Numbered from the stretch's first letter, positions 37,986-47,492 are shown. The stretch: 64,000 nucleotides of DNA from Megasphaera hutchinsoni (GCF_001553405.1 NZ_KQ960928.1:23202-87201), one strand, 5' to 3'. Translations and numbers: made by a program. The notes: generated from the letters alone by a model not told the origin.

Positions 37986-39560
37986 ATGAAAAAGTTTCAA
38001 AAAATAAGCATAACGTTGGCGGTTATGTCATTAATAGGTTTTAGTGGTGCTTATGCAGAAAATCCTTTTGTCGATGTGCCGTCTGACAGTTGGGCATATC
38101 GGTCCGTGGCAGATCTTGCGAATTCCGGCATCATTCAAGGTGTAAATGGGAAAGAGTTTGAAGGAAATCGGTCTATCACTCGCTATGAAGCCGCAGAAAT
38201 TACGGCGAAAGCTTTAGCACAAGTAACACGGGCGAGCACATCACAACGGCAAGTTATTTATAAATTGGCACGAGAATTTGCTACGGAATTGCAAACACTG
38301 GGGGTACGAGTGGATCAATTAGAATCCCGCGTAGGTACGGTAACCGTATCGGGAGATGCTCGGTTGCGTTGGCGGCATCAGAAAGCTATGTCGGGTCGGT
38401 ATGAATTTTTACGGTGGAATTATCCGAATAAAAAGTTTGATAAGCGAGATGAAGCACATTATGAAGTTGATGCAGGATATAGCGGTGAGCGAGCTTGGGA
38501 TTATCAGATGAATTTGCGGGCGGATGCACCCGTAAACGAAAGGGTAAATCTGCATGTGGGGGTTACAACGGATAATCAGCAGTTTAGCAGTAACGAAACG
38601 GCACAGACCACTAAAACGTTTATTAATCGAGCCTATATCAATTATCGGCCGTTGAAGCAGGTTCTTCTGCAAGTAGGACGATTCGATGATTACACACTGG
38701 GCAAAGGGTATCAGTACGGGGATGTTTTGGACGGTGCGATTATTCGCCATGAAACCGGCCAAGGCGGTCTTACTGCCGGCTATGGTAAATTAAAGAGCGG
38801 CGATACTACGATGGCACGGGTCTATGCTTTTGATGAGCAGGGCAATCAGAAAATGGTGGAATGCCCCGGTGATAAGTGGAGTAAAATATATGGATATACA
38901 ACGGCCCCCCTTCAGGTAAAAACGGCTTTTCTGTCGGGGGATACGGCACTGAATGAAAATACACACATAGGTCTTTATTATAGTCGATTTATGGTGCCGG
39001 CCAAATATCGTTCCTTGCCCGATGGGACGGAAGCACATAAAACCTATCAGTCCGCCTTCCGTGCAACGTCGCTTTGGGGAACGTATTTGGATTTTCTCTT
39101 TCCTCATGAAGGGCGTTTACTCTTAAATTATGAACAGGTACAGCAAAATGATGCGGCAAAAGTGATGGCCGATGAGCGTGGTATGAAAGCCAAACCTGCC
39201 ATGTGGTTAGGCCGGTTTACCCTTGGTAACGTACAGGAGAAAGTCGGTTCTTGGGATATGTGGGTTGAATATTTGCATGCCGACAAGGGGGCACAAGTAG
39301 GCGGTTCTTCGGCATCGTGGCGTAAAGATGTTGATAATATCAAATCGGTGGGACTGGGCATGGATTATCGTTTGGCTAAGAACGTGACGCTTTCCGTTGC
39401 ACAAACGATTAGTTCCAGTTGGATAAATCGTACACCCGAACGCGTGGCTCCTTGGAAAAAAGATCTTGGTCCTTATGATAATAAAGGTGAAACTATTTAT
39501 CGGGAAAAAACAAGCGAACCGCAAGAATATACGAGTGTTTCCTTAAAGGTAGTATTTTAA
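37986..39560 (+). CDS. SLH-domain outer-membrane porin (OmpM type)
   Basis: A 524-aa exported protein. Its signal peptide ends at AYA. One SLH domain follows (ENPFVDVPSDSWAYRSVADLANSGIIQGV...ITRYEAAEITAKAL, about residues 25-85), then a coiled coil (about 95-120) and a C-terminal barrel ending in VSLKVVF. In Negativicutes, proteins of this plan (OmpM/Mep45) bind modified peptidoglycan through SLH and tether the outer membrane while acting as porins. The frame runs upstream through the G9 tract to 37815, but GAGAGGGGAG before 37986 and the signal peptide fix the start. The TonB receptor follows at once. Confidence 0.9.
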   Translation: MKKFQKISITLAVMSLIGFSGAYAENPFVDVPSDSWAYRSVADLANSGIIQGVNGKEFEGNRSITRYEAAEITAKALAQVTRASTSQRQVIYKLAREFATELQTLGVRVDQLESRVGTVTVSGDARLRWRHQKAMSGRYEFLRWNYPNKKFDKRDEAHYEVDAGYSGERAWDYQMNLRADAPVNERVNLHVGVTTDNQQFSSNETAQTTKTFINRAYINYRPLKQVLLQVGRFDDYTLGKGYQYGDVLDGAIIRHETGQGGLTAGYGKLKSGDTTMARVYAFDEQGNQKMVECPGDKWSKIYGYTTAPLQVKTAFLSGDTALNENTHIGLYYSRFMVPAKYRSLPDGTEAHKTYQSAFRATSLWGTYLDFLFPHEGRLLLNYEQVQQNDAAKVMADERGMKAKPAMWLGRFTLGNVQEKVGSWDMWVEYLHADKGAQVGGSSASWRKDVDNIKSVGLGMDYRLAKNVTLSVAQTISSSWINRTPERVAPWKKDLGPYDNKGETIYREKTSEPQEYTSVSLKVVF

Positions 39561-39574
39561 TGAAGGAGAAAAGT

Positions 39575-41908
39575 ATGAATAGACGAGCTTATATGGCCGT
39601 GGTTGCGATCTTATTTAGTAGCATCGGCATGGGCGGCATGCTTGATGCGGCTTCGTATACGACGGGACAGGTCGTAGTAAAGGCGGAAACGGCACGAGAA
39701 ATGATTCAAAAAAGACCGAAAACGGTAACCGTTGTCGGCAAAAAAGAAATTAAAGAAAAAAAGATGCAAAACTTACGTGATGTCTTGGAAGCGGTTCCGG
39801 GGATGTCGTTTAGTATTGATCCGATGAATCGAACGAATTATTCTCTGCGAGGAGCAGAAAGTCGGCACGTTCCCATTATGATGGATGGAATGAAAATAAG
39901 CGGAGAACTGGCAAAACTAGCGGGGGCAGCCAATGAATTGGAACGATTTTCAACGGAGGACATTGAACGTGTTGAAATTACACACGGTATTTCCGGTGCT
40001 CGCTATGGTGCGGATGCCATTGGGGGCGTGATTAATATTATTACGAAACGTCCGCAAAAAACGGGTGGTTATCTTGAGGTGGAAGCACGACAGACGGCAC
40101 ATGACCATCAAGGGGAACAGCTCTATCACATGGGATATAATTTGGTAGATACGCATAAGCAAGTAAAACTATGGGGGTCGTGGTCTAAAACGGCACCGCA
40201 TTATAATCATGCGTACTGGGATTATGATTTTACCTTAATTGATCCGAATGATAGGTACCATGATTTAAAAAAGTCGGAAATTTTGAAACAAATGGAACCG
40301 GTCAAGACGCCGAAGAAGGCAAGTCAGATTTCCGATAATTATTTTGGTAAGCGCAGTCAGTGGGGAGCGACATTTTATTGGCAACCGCAAGACTCGACCG
40401 AAATCTCTTATGCCTATGATAAGATGATAGACGATACGCAGACGCGTAATTTTTTGGGGCGAATAAATTTGGGGCATCTGAATATAGGTATGGGATGGGA
40501 TTTTGTCAATGATAAAAATAAAGATCTCTTTTGGACGACCTACTTACAGGGCATGAATCATATTATTCGCGATAATCATATGCTGTCGGTGCGTCATTTT
40601 TGGGATAAGGGCGAACTTCGCTTGCGTATAAAAGATTCGATGTATCACAAGCATTTTGCTACCCTCTTGCGGACCGTTATGTATAATAGTTATAAGACTG
40701 ATTATATGGAAAGTAATGATCGGACGTATGAACTGACCTGGGAAGGGTATCCCAATCAGCAACATGGGGTCACTTTGACAACCCAAGTGAAGACCAATTA
40801 CGGCATGGGCTCGCGGATGATCGTGCCGGGGCATCGGGTGCAAGATTATGAGGCATGGATTTGCTCGGGTGATATATTTGATCCTAATGTAGAAGAGTTA
40901 ACTAAAGAAAAAAATATGGGGATAAAAGCAATTCCTATGTACCGTGCCGATATGCGTGAATGGAATGTCTCTCTTGCCGATGACTGGCAGATTAATAAGC
41001 AGTGGCGTATTTTGCCGATTATTCGGTATACACATCATACGACAGGAAATCAGTTCAGTGGTGAAATAGGCACGGTGTATGCACACAAGAATACGAAAAT
41101 CAAATTTAACATTGGTACGGGATTTTCGACACCCGGTATTATGGAACGATATCATGCGTTTTTAATGATGCCTTTAAGTGTGCTTTGGGAAAAAGGCCCG
41201 AAAACCAATTATTGTGTAAATCCTGATGCACCGGAAGATAAGCGTGTTTATTATTATCCCGGTTGGTGGTGGGAAGGCAATCCGCAGTTACAGCCTGAAA
41301 AGGCCTTTGGGATGGACCTTTCTCTGGAAAAAAGGTATCGTAAAAGCAACGCGAAGATAACGGCATTTTATAATAATATTCGCGATTATATGAACTTTTT
41401 CCGAACGGATAGAAAGTTACCGCCGAATCATCCTGCTAATTTGCAGAAAAATGATTCGATATATTGGATTTATAGTTATAATAATTTGGATCGGGTCACC
41501 TTGTCGGGGCTGGAAGCGGAATATACACAGTACATTAATCCGTACTGGACAATGACCGCTTCGGCTACTTATCTCCATGCTATTGAATCAAAAACGGGCA
41601 AACGGCTGACGATGAAACCGGAAATGAAGTATTTATTCACGTTACGCTATAAAAAAGATAAATGGAGCGGTTCGTTCTGGGGAGAATATAGTACGAAGTA
41701 CATTGATATTTTCGATAAAAAATATATTCGCGTGGATATAGCCGACGGTATTCCGAAAAATTACGGCATTTGGAACATGATTATTGAACGGCAACAAAAT
41801 AAAAATTATTCCATCTATGCGGGGGTTAATAACATCTTTAATTACGAATCACCAAGTTTGGGGATTTATGGAAGAGTCATTCGTATCGGCCTTTCCGCGA
41901 AGATGTAA
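39575..41908 (+). CDS. TonB-dependent outer-membrane receptor
   Basis: A 777-aa receptor. Signal peptide ends near LDA. The plug domain (about 30-165) shows TVTVVGKKEIKEKKMQNLRDVLEAVPGM, YSLRGAESRHVPIMMDG and GARYGADAIGGVINIITKRP; the rest is the 22-strand barrel with many aromatic-edged strands. Such receptors take up siderophores, heme or cobalamin; the ligand is not readable here. The ATG at 39560 follows the porin stop directly, but AAGGAG (39562-39567) places the start at 39575. It ends in RIGLSAKM, without the usual terminal aromatic. No ExbBD or TonB gene is nearby. Confidence 0.92.
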   Translation: MNRRAYMAVVAILFSSIGMGGMLDAASYTTGQVVVKAETAREMIQKRPKTVTVVGKKEIKEKKMQNLRDVLEAVPGMSFSIDPMNRTNYSLRGAESRHVPIMMDGMKISGELAKLAGAANELERFSTEDIERVEITHGISGARYGADAIGGVINIITKRPQKTGGYLEVEARQTAHDHQGEQLYHMGYNLVDTHKQVKLWGSWSKTAPHYNHAYWDYDFTLIDPNDRYHDLKKSEILKQMEPVKTPKKASQISDNYFGKRSQWGATFYWQPQDSTEISYAYDKMIDDTQTRNFLGRINLGHLNIGMGWDFVNDKNKDLFWTTYLQGMNHIIRDNHMLSVRHFWDKGELRLRIKDSMYHKHFATLLRTVMYNSYKTDYMESNDRTYELTWEGYPNQQHGVTLTTQVKTNYGMGSRMIVPGHRVQDYEAWICSGDIFDPNVEELTKEKNMGIKAIPMYRADMREWNVSLADDWQINKQWRILPIIRYTHHTTGNQFSGEIGTVYAHKNTKIKFNIGTGFSTPGIMERYHAFLMMPLSVLWEKGPKTNYCVNPDAPEDKRVYYYPGWWWEGNPQLQPEKAFGMDLSLEKRYRKSNAKITAFYNNIRDYMNFFRTDRKLPPNHPANLQKNDSIYWIYSYNNLDRVTLSGLEAEYTQYINPYWTMTASATYLHAIESKTGKRLTMKPEMKYLFTLRYKKDKWSGSFWGEYSTKYIDIFDKKYIRVDIADGIPKNYGIWNMIIERQQNKNYSIYAGVNNIFNYESPSLGIYGRVIRIGLSAKM

Positions 41909-41965
41909 CGTTGCTTATATAGAGTGAGATTTAATAGGGAAAGTCGGTGGTTTGTGTTGTAAAAT

Positions 41966-42012
41966 GGGAGCCTATATAGCCGGGAAATGTGGCTATATAG
42001 GCTCCCGTTTTT
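41966..42012 (+). terminator. strong terminator after the TonB receptor
   Basis: A perfect 16-bp stem (41966-41981 with 41991-42006) with AAAA before and TTTTT after. It marks the end of the surface-gene block and the left edge of the AT-rich island. Confidence 0.93.
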
Positions 42013-42072
42013 AATGATGGAGAAATCATTTAATGATGTAATGCCGTCTTTTTTTATTGGAGAGAATAAAAT

Positions 42073-42447
42073 AGGTAGATCATTTTAAAGCTAATAGGCA
42101 GCGGTTTAAACTTCTTCGAATCAAGCTGGAACCCTCAAGGCTACAATGCAAGCCATATCAAGAAAAGATACGTGGATATACAAGTTCACTATGTAAAAAA
42201 AGACTTATACGAGATTGGTAAGACAGAAATAAAATCACCACAAGACAACCTTATCCCAGTTTATGATATAGATCGAACAATTTGTAACATCATAATCGAC
42301 AGAGATAAAATAGATAAGCAAATTTTTATAGAAGCCTTAAAAAGATACTTTAAATCACAAAATAAAAATCTAAGACGAATTATTAAATACAGTAGACTAT
42401 TTAAAATAGAAGATGAAATCAGAAAATATATGGAGGTATTATCGTGA
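42073..42447 (+). pseudogene. C-terminal remnant of AbiEi-type antitoxin
   Basis: The frame carries SSWNPQGYNASHIKKRYVDI, then VHYVKKDLYEIGKTEI, DNLIPVYDIDRTICNII and RYFKSQNKNLRRIIKYS, which match the C-terminal half of AbiEi, the transcriptional-repressor antitoxin of the type IV AbiE system. The N-terminal winged-helix half is gone: the frame meets a stop just before 42073. A GTG at 42172 could open a 91-aa product but no SD supports it. The start of abiEii overlaps its end. Confidence 0.72.
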
Positions 42448-42515
42448 TTAATATTGAGAGTATAAAGGGAAAGATAAGCAGTCTGGCAGAGAAGAAAAAT
42501 AGTATAAACATGTGA
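42444..42515 (+). pseudogene. N-terminal stub of AbiEii nucleotidyltransferase toxin
   Basis: GTG at 42444, overlapping the abiEi stop, opens INIESIKGKISSLAEKKNSI and stops at codon 24. This is the usual junction of abiEi-abiEii. The rest of the toxin is displaced: its C-terminal part resumes at about 42970. Confidence 0.6.
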
Positions 42516-42594
42516 TGCTATAATATTTGTATTAGCATTATTGGGTATAATTTAATAAATCCTTGTACAATTTAAATGAAAGGTGGTGGAAATA

Positions 42595-42897
42595 TGGATA
42601 TAATGAAATCATTTAACTTATATATACTTAGCTGGTTTTGATTTGAAGGATGAGGTAAAAGCTAAGGAGTTAGGTTTAAATATACTCAGCATTCCTGAAA
42701 AAGAGTATGTTATTGTAAGCTTACAAGGACCTATACCAAAGTGTATTCACGAAGGATGGAAGTATATTATTTCATATTTCTTCCCTAAAGAAGGATATAG
42801 ACATGATGAAAGTCCTGATTTTGAAGTATATGGAGATGGAGACCCTAATTCAGAAGATTATAAAATGGAATTATGGGTTCCTATAGTAAAAGAATAA
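42595..42897 (+). pseudogene. frameshifted GyrI-like effector-binding domain protein
   Basis: ATG at 42595 behind AAAGGTGGTGG opens MDIMKSFNLYI; one base of frame slip then continues as YLAGFDLKDEVKAKELGLNI, LSIPEKEYVIVSLQGPIPKC and ESPDFEVYGDGDPNSEDYKM to a stop at 42897. The second part is the GyrI/AraC effector-binding fold (the acidic FEVY...MELWVPI strand is typical). It sits between the two halves of abiEii, so it arrived with, or after, the event that split the toxin gene. GCATCTA/TAGGTGC with TCTTTT (42915-42941) may be its terminator. Confidence 0.55.
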
Positions 42898-42969
42898 TTT
42901 AAATTCATTTAACGGCATCTATCAAATGGTAGGTGCTCTTTTGATGGCTATTAGTAAAAATAGGAATGA

Positions 42970-43428
42970 GTAAAAAATCCAATGAAACTAGACCTAACAA
43001 CAGGAGATGCAATAACACCAAGGGAGATAGAATACACCTATCTTTGTATCTTTAGCAAAAAAGATATAAAAATAATGGCATATCCACTAGAAACAATTCT
43101 CGCAGAAAAATACGAAACCATAATCAGAAGAAATATAACAACAACACGAATGAGAGACTTTTACGACCTATACATCCTCTACAAACTAAAAAAAGATGAT
43201 ATAGATTATAAAATTTTAAAAGAAGCAATAGAAAGAACTTCCGAGAAAAGAAAAAGTCAGGAGGAAATGCAAGACTATGAGGAAATAATCGAGGACATAA
43301 AAGAAGATTCATACCTAAGATCCTTATGGGAAGTATATTTCAGTGAAAATAAGTATATTGGAAATCTGAAGTTTGATAAGGTTGTTGACGTAGTGAGAAT
43401 TATTTCAAATAGAATTAATGAGATGTAA
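42970..43428 (+). pseudogene. C-terminal half of AbiEii toxin
   Basis: MKLDLTTGDAITPREIEY, MAYPLETILAEKYETII and TTTRMRDFYDLYILYKL are the C-terminal conserved parts of AbiEii (DUF1814 nucleotidyltransferase). The upstream boundary is a stop at 42967-42969. The catalytic GSxxxDxD part of the toxin is absent, so the product, if made, should be inactive. Together with the abiEi remnant it shows a dead AbiE module. Confidence 0.75.
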
Positions 43429-43477
43429 TTTAACGGACACTGTCTGGCAAATTATAGACAAGAAAATATTAAAGACT

Positions 43478-43507
43478 AAAGAAGTGATATTGATCTACTT
43501 CTTTTTT
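43478..43507 (+). terminator. terminator after the AbiEii remnant
   Basis: GAAGT (43481-43485) pairs with ACTTC (43497-43501) in an A-rich context, followed by six T. Confidence 0.55.
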
Positions 43508-43604
43508 AATACTTAAATGTTATTTCGAGGAGAACGTTTTTATATTAAACGAACATTTAATGGTATAATATAATAAATAGGGGGTTTCGACGTAGAGCAT
43601 ATTG

Positions 43605-43797
43605 AGAATTTTTAGTTATAATCTATAAAAAAACTGATAGATTTAGACATGATAAGTCATGAATTGATGGGAAAGGCAAAAGTTAGTAAAAGTAAGTTTT
43701 ATAAAATGACGAACGGGAAAATATAACTGCAGATATTTTTCTTAGGATTTGGGATCTTTTGGATTGAGGTATTCTAGATATATTAGAGTGCGTAAAT
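43605..43797 (+). pseudogene. decayed XRE-family regulator
   Basis: Joining two frames gives LIDLDMISHELMGKAKVSKS, KFYKMTNG, ENITADIFLRIWDLLD and ILDILEC, which match the small Cro/CI regulators that read as an HTH followed by LLRIcxALdCdigDI. A frameshift lies near 43720 and an in-frame TGA after LLD. TATAAT at 43564-43569 is a likely old -10. No intact gene lies in 43429-43919. Confidence 0.55.
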
Positions 43798-43919
43798 AAA
43801 GATTATATATAATATACGAGTTAGTAATTAGAAGTAAGTTTTCAAACATTAAACCAATTATTTTAGTGAATAAACTTCTTAAGTAGAGATATAACAAAAA
43901 TAAAATTTAAGGAGAAAAA

Positions 43920-44816
43920 ATGAGTCATAAGCATTCAAATAATATAGAAATCAATAATAGATTGCATATTTACTATATAAGTTTTGATTTACTTGATAGT
44001 GGATATGGACAAGTAAAAGATAAGTTCTATGATGAACTTTTTGATGATATTCCTGCTTTTGCGTTTGGTACTGATGTGATGAACGAGAAAAAAGATAAAA
44101 TTGGTTTAGTACCTACTGTAAGAGAAGCAATGAAAAAACTATATACAATAAAAGAAATTCAAGAAGCCAGTAGAGAATATTTAAATTCTAATTCAACAGA
44201 AGACAAATATATCAAGAGAGGAGAATTTGGAGAGTTACTTCTATATCATCTTTTACACGAATACTTTAGAGCCGATGCATTAATATCTAAAATATATTTT
44301 AAAGATAGTGTGGGTAGTGTTGCCCATGGATTTGATGCGGTTCATGTAGATGTTAAAGAAAAAATTATATGGTTAGGAGAATCTAAACTATATAAAAATC
44401 CTAAAACAGCAATTGATGAACTTGCAAAAGATGTAGAGAATCATTTTAATGTTAATTTTCTAGACAGCGAATTTCAAATAATTACAAATAGAATACACGA
44501 TTCTAAAGCAGCTTGTGATGATTTTATTTTAGAATTATTAGATCCTAATACTAAAATTCTCAGAAAATTAGCCAATATTAATGTATGTTTGTTTGCTGCA
44601 TTTGAAAGTAAGAGCTTAGTCAACTTTAATAAAGATAATTTCGAAAAAACATTAAAGGAAGAAGTAGAAAAATTAGATAAGAAAATGAATACTTTATTAA
44701 GTCAACACTTATGGGCAAATTATCTAAATGTTTATTTGTTGGTATTTCCTTTAGATAATAAGAGAGAATTTGTATCCTCTCTTCATCAAAAATTAAAAGG
44801 AGGGCAGCAAATATGA
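43920..44816 (+). CDS. hamA: HamA, Hachiman anti-phage nuclease subunit (DUF1837)
   Basis: A 298-aa DUF1837 protein. The putative PD-(D/E)XK-like nuclease centre is visible as E105 (RGEFGELLLYHLL), D139 (GFDAVH) and E154-x-K156 (WLGESKLYK). In described Hachiman systems HamA is a nuclease held inactive by HamB and released on DNA damage or phage attack, degrading DNA and aborting infection. The start is the ATG behind AAGGAG (7 nt). It overlaps hamB by 4 nt. The two genes are much more AT-rich than the chromosome-core genes, a sign of transfer. Assignment rests on the motif pattern and the partner gene. Confidence 0.85.
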   Translation: MSHKHSNNIEINNRLHIYYISFDLLDSGYGQVKDKFYDELFDDIPAFAFGTDVMNEKKDKIGLVPTVREAMKKLYTIKEIQEASREYLNSNSTEDKYIKRGEFGELLLYHLLHEYFRADALISKIYFKDSVGSVAHGFDAVHVDVKEKIIWLGESKLYKNPKTAIDELAKDVENHFNVNFLDSEFQIITNRIHDSKAACDDFILELLDPNTKILRKLANINVCLFAAFESKSLVNFNKDNFEKTLKEEVEKLDKKMNTLLSQHLWANYLNVYLLVFPLDNKREFVSSLHQKLKGGQQI

Positions 44817-46948
44817 ATGATAGTGTTAAATTTAATGCTGACTATTTGAAAGATTTTGAATATAATTGGAATTGTACTAAATATTATTCTTCTGTTATAG
44901 ACACAACTGAAGCTAGAAAATTTTTAATAAATGTACTAGAAAATTGGGATAAAGTAAATAATGAGGCTAAATTAATTTGGTTGGACTTGGTTGAAAGAGC
45001 AGGTTTCTATCCTTATTATATTGATAAAATTAAAAATATTGAAAATTATAATCAGTCTTTGCAATCTAGTATTAGAAGTACTTTTTTTAAATCTGAATAT
45101 TTAAATGGTGTATACTTTCATGAGAAACAAAAGGAAATTGAAATAGCAATTAATTTAAAGAAAAATGTTGCGGTTAGCGCACCTACGAGCTTTGGGAAAA
45201 GCCTATTTATTGAAGAATTTGTTGCCAGAAAACAGTATAACAATATTTTAATAATTCAACCAACTCTTGCATTAATTGATGAAACACGAAAAAATATGTA
45301 TAAATATTTAGATTATTATAATATTGTTATTAACACCAAACAAAAAGCGACTGATAGAAATATTTTTATTTTAACAGCAGAGAGAGTACTTGAATATGAG
45401 GCTATGCCTAAAATTGATTTTTTTATTGTTGATGAATTCTATAAGGTTAGTAATTTGAGAAATGATGATAGAGTAGATGCTTTAAATATTTCTATAATGA
45501 AGATAATGAATGATAAACCTCAATCTTTGTTTTTAACACCTTCTGTTAACTCGCTTTCAGATAAATTTATAAAAATTTATGATGTGGAATTTTTCAAGAC
45601 AGATTATTCATTGGTGAATACTAATATTATAGAAGTTCGAAAGAACAATAAACCGTTTAAAAGCAAAGAAAAGAAACAAGAACTATTTAAATTGCTTAAG
45701 GAACTAAAAGAACCAAGCATAGTGTACGTAAAATCACCTAATGAAGCATATAAGTTAGCAAATGAGTACATAGACTACTTAAAAAATGTTGATGTTGTGA
45801 ATAGAAATTTACCAATATTTGAATGGATGGATGAAAATATATCTGAAAAATGGGATCTTAAAAAACTCATGAAGTATGGGATTGGAGCTCATAATGGTGC
45901 TTTACCAAGGCATATTGTTTCTTCTGAAATTGAAATGTTCAATGAAGGAATTTTACAAATTTTGTTTGCTACTGTATCACTAATAGAGGGAGTAAATACG
46001 GTTGCAAAAAACATATTGATATTCAGTAACAAAAAAGGTGTTAGAGTCATAGATTTTTTTGATTTTGCAAATATCAAAGGAAGGGCTGGAAGAATGGGAA
46101 AGTATTATACAGGAAATGTTTATTTATTTAATGAACAGCTTTTGCCAGAAGATTTTTCCATAGATGTTCCTTTTATTGATCAAAATGATATTTCAAATGA
46201 GATTTTATTTAATATACCTGATGATTATGTTGAAGATAGAAATAGAAAGAAAAGTTTAGTGTCAGGAATACCAGAAGAATTACAAACTATAATTAGAAAA
46301 AATTTGATCTCTGTTGAAGGGCAGAAGAAATTATATAATTATATTAAATCGAATGTTAATAATTTGTCGTATTTAAAGTGGAGTAAAATTCCTTCATTTG
46401 AAGATTTGTGGAAGACGCTAAATTTGGCATATAAATTCTTAGAAAATAATAATAATGAAAAGTTTGCAAAGTTACAAGCATTAATGTCATTAGATATTGT
46501 TAATAGGCCATTAAAAGAAGTAATTTATACAAGAGGAGAATATATAAAAAAAACAGATTCAAATAAAAATTTTCATGAAAAAGCTATAGAAGATGTTTTA
46601 AAGTTTGTTAGAAATGATGCAAATTATAAAATTCCCAAATTACTATCAGTTGTAGAGTCTATTCAGAGATATGTTTTTGAAAATATTCATAATGGTATAT
46701 CTGGAGATTATAGTATATTTAGTTCATTATTAGAGAATGGCGAGATAAGTGAAAATTTTAGATTTTTAGTTGATTATGGTGTACCATTATCAGCTGTGAA
46801 AAAAATAGAAGTTGAATTTAACAAGTGTAATAAAGAAAACTATGATAATATATTTATATTACAATGGTTGAAGCAAAATATTAATATATTTAATAGTATA
46901 TTACTGGAATATGAGTATAATTTACTGAAAAAATCTTTAAATTTTTGA
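44813..46948 (+). CDS. hamB: HamB, Hachiman helicase subunit
   Basis: A 711-aa superfamily 2 helicase. Motif I is APTSFGKS (123-130), motif II VDEFYK (206-211, a DEFY form of the DExD/H box), and the second RecA domain has GIGAHNGALPR (356-366), LIEGVNTVAK (390-399) and motif VI GRAGRMG (423-429). The C-terminal 280 residues are helical with no known motif. It is somewhat short for HamB. Start ATG overlaps the hamA stop (ATGA). A terminator follows 58 nt after the stop, so hamAB is a closed two-gene unit. Confidence 0.87.
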   Translation: MNDSVKFNADYLKDFEYNWNCTKYYSSVIDTTEARKFLINVLENWDKVNNEAKLIWLDLVERAGFYPYYIDKIKNIENYNQSLQSSIRSTFFKSEYLNGVYFHEKQKEIEIAINLKKNVAVSAPTSFGKSLFIEEFVARKQYNNILIIQPTLALIDETRKNMYKYLDYYNIVINTKQKATDRNIFILTAERVLEYEAMPKIDFFIVDEFYKVSNLRNDDRVDALNISIMKIMNDKPQSLFLTPSVNSLSDKFIKIYDVEFFKTDYSLVNTNIIEVRKNNKPFKSKEKKQELFKLLKELKEPSIVYVKSPNEAYKLANEYIDYLKNVDVVNRNLPIFEWMDENISEKWDLKKLMKYGIGAHNGALPRHIVSSEIEMFNEGILQILFATVSLIEGVNTVAKNILIFSNKKGVRVIDFFDFANIKGRAGRMGKYYTGNVYLFNEQLLPEDFSIDVPFIDQNDISNEILFNIPDDYVEDRNRKKSLVSGIPEELQTIIRKNLISVEGQKKLYNYIKSNVNNLSYLKWSKIPSFEDLWKTLNLAYKFLENNNNEKFAKLQALMSLDIVNRPLKEVIYTRGEYIKKTDSNKNFHEKAIEDVLKFVRNDANYKIPKLLSVVESIQRYVFENIHNGISGDYSIFSSLLENGEISENFRFLVDYGVPLSAVKKIEVEFNKCNKENYDNIFILQWLKQNINIFNSILLEYEYNLLKKSLNF

Positions 46949-47005
46949 ATATTATGTAGAAGATTGATAGTTTTAAAGGGGGCTGTGGGTCTGTAAATAA
47001 TTTTG

Positions 47006-47053
47006 TGTATCAACCTAAATCCTGATAAAAGGATAAAGGTTGATACATTTTTT
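47006..47053 (+). terminator. terminator after hamAB
   Basis: TGTATCAACCT (47006-47016) pairs with AGGTTGATACA (47037-47047), with an inner ATCC/GGAT, followed by six T. Confidence 0.88.
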
Positions 47054-47075
47054 ATGTATCAATGTTTGACCATTC

Positions 47076-47492
47076 CTATAGAAATGAAGATTTTCTTAAT
47101 TTTACACAGTTTCGATGTATTTTTGTAATTGCCATACTATCACCAGAACTTTCTTTTGATTTATTTAGAAGTAGGGAATGGATATGCCATATTTCTTTTG
47201 ATAATTTTTCTATCTGTTTATTCATTGAGTCGATTTCATTTTTGTAAATAACACCAGTTGTATTAGTGACTTTTGCAATCTGATTGATATTGCTTGTAGC
47301 GTTGGAAAGTAATCCCTGTAAATCTCTAAACGGCTCTAAATCCACTTGATATATTTCCTTTTCTAAAACGCACTTGCGAATGAAATGGCTCATATTTCTG
47401 CATTTAGAAAGTTTTCTTTTTTCCTCAAAAAGAGCCTTTTCTTCTTCAGTCAATTTAATTTCAAGTCTTTCGTTTTGTATTCTATTTGTCAT
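47076..47492 (-). CDS. mobC: MobC-type mobilisation protein, fused to a relaxase stub
   Basis: Relaxosome accessory protein of mobilisable and conjugative elements of Firmicutes. MTNRIQNERLEIKLTEEEKALFEEKRKL, NMSHFIRKCVLE, YQVDLEPFRDLQGLLSNATS and NINQIAKVTNTTGVIY are typical MobC parts (138 aa). Its end reads GDSMAITKIHRNCVKL: MAITKIH is the usual first residues of the relaxase encoded next in such elements, and the sequence leaves the family right after that. The start is the ATG at 47492; the frame upstream (to 47543) lacks family similarity. Confidence 0.72.
   Translation of the reverse strand: MTNRIQNERLEIKLTEEEKALFEEKRKLSKCRNMSHFIRKCVLEKEIYQVDLEPFRDLQGLLSNATSNINQIAKVTNTTGVIYKNEIDSMNKQIEKLSKEIWHIHSLLLNKSKESSGDSMAITKIHRNCVKLRKSSFL

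Noticed and set aside
42172..42447. Independent small gene
   Set aside because: The similarity to AbiEi continues upstream of the putative start, so it is a fragment.
46980..47005. GGGTCTGTAAATAATTTTGTGT as the end of an IS256-type element
   Set aside because: No matching inverted end or transposase was found, so the resemblance is not enough.
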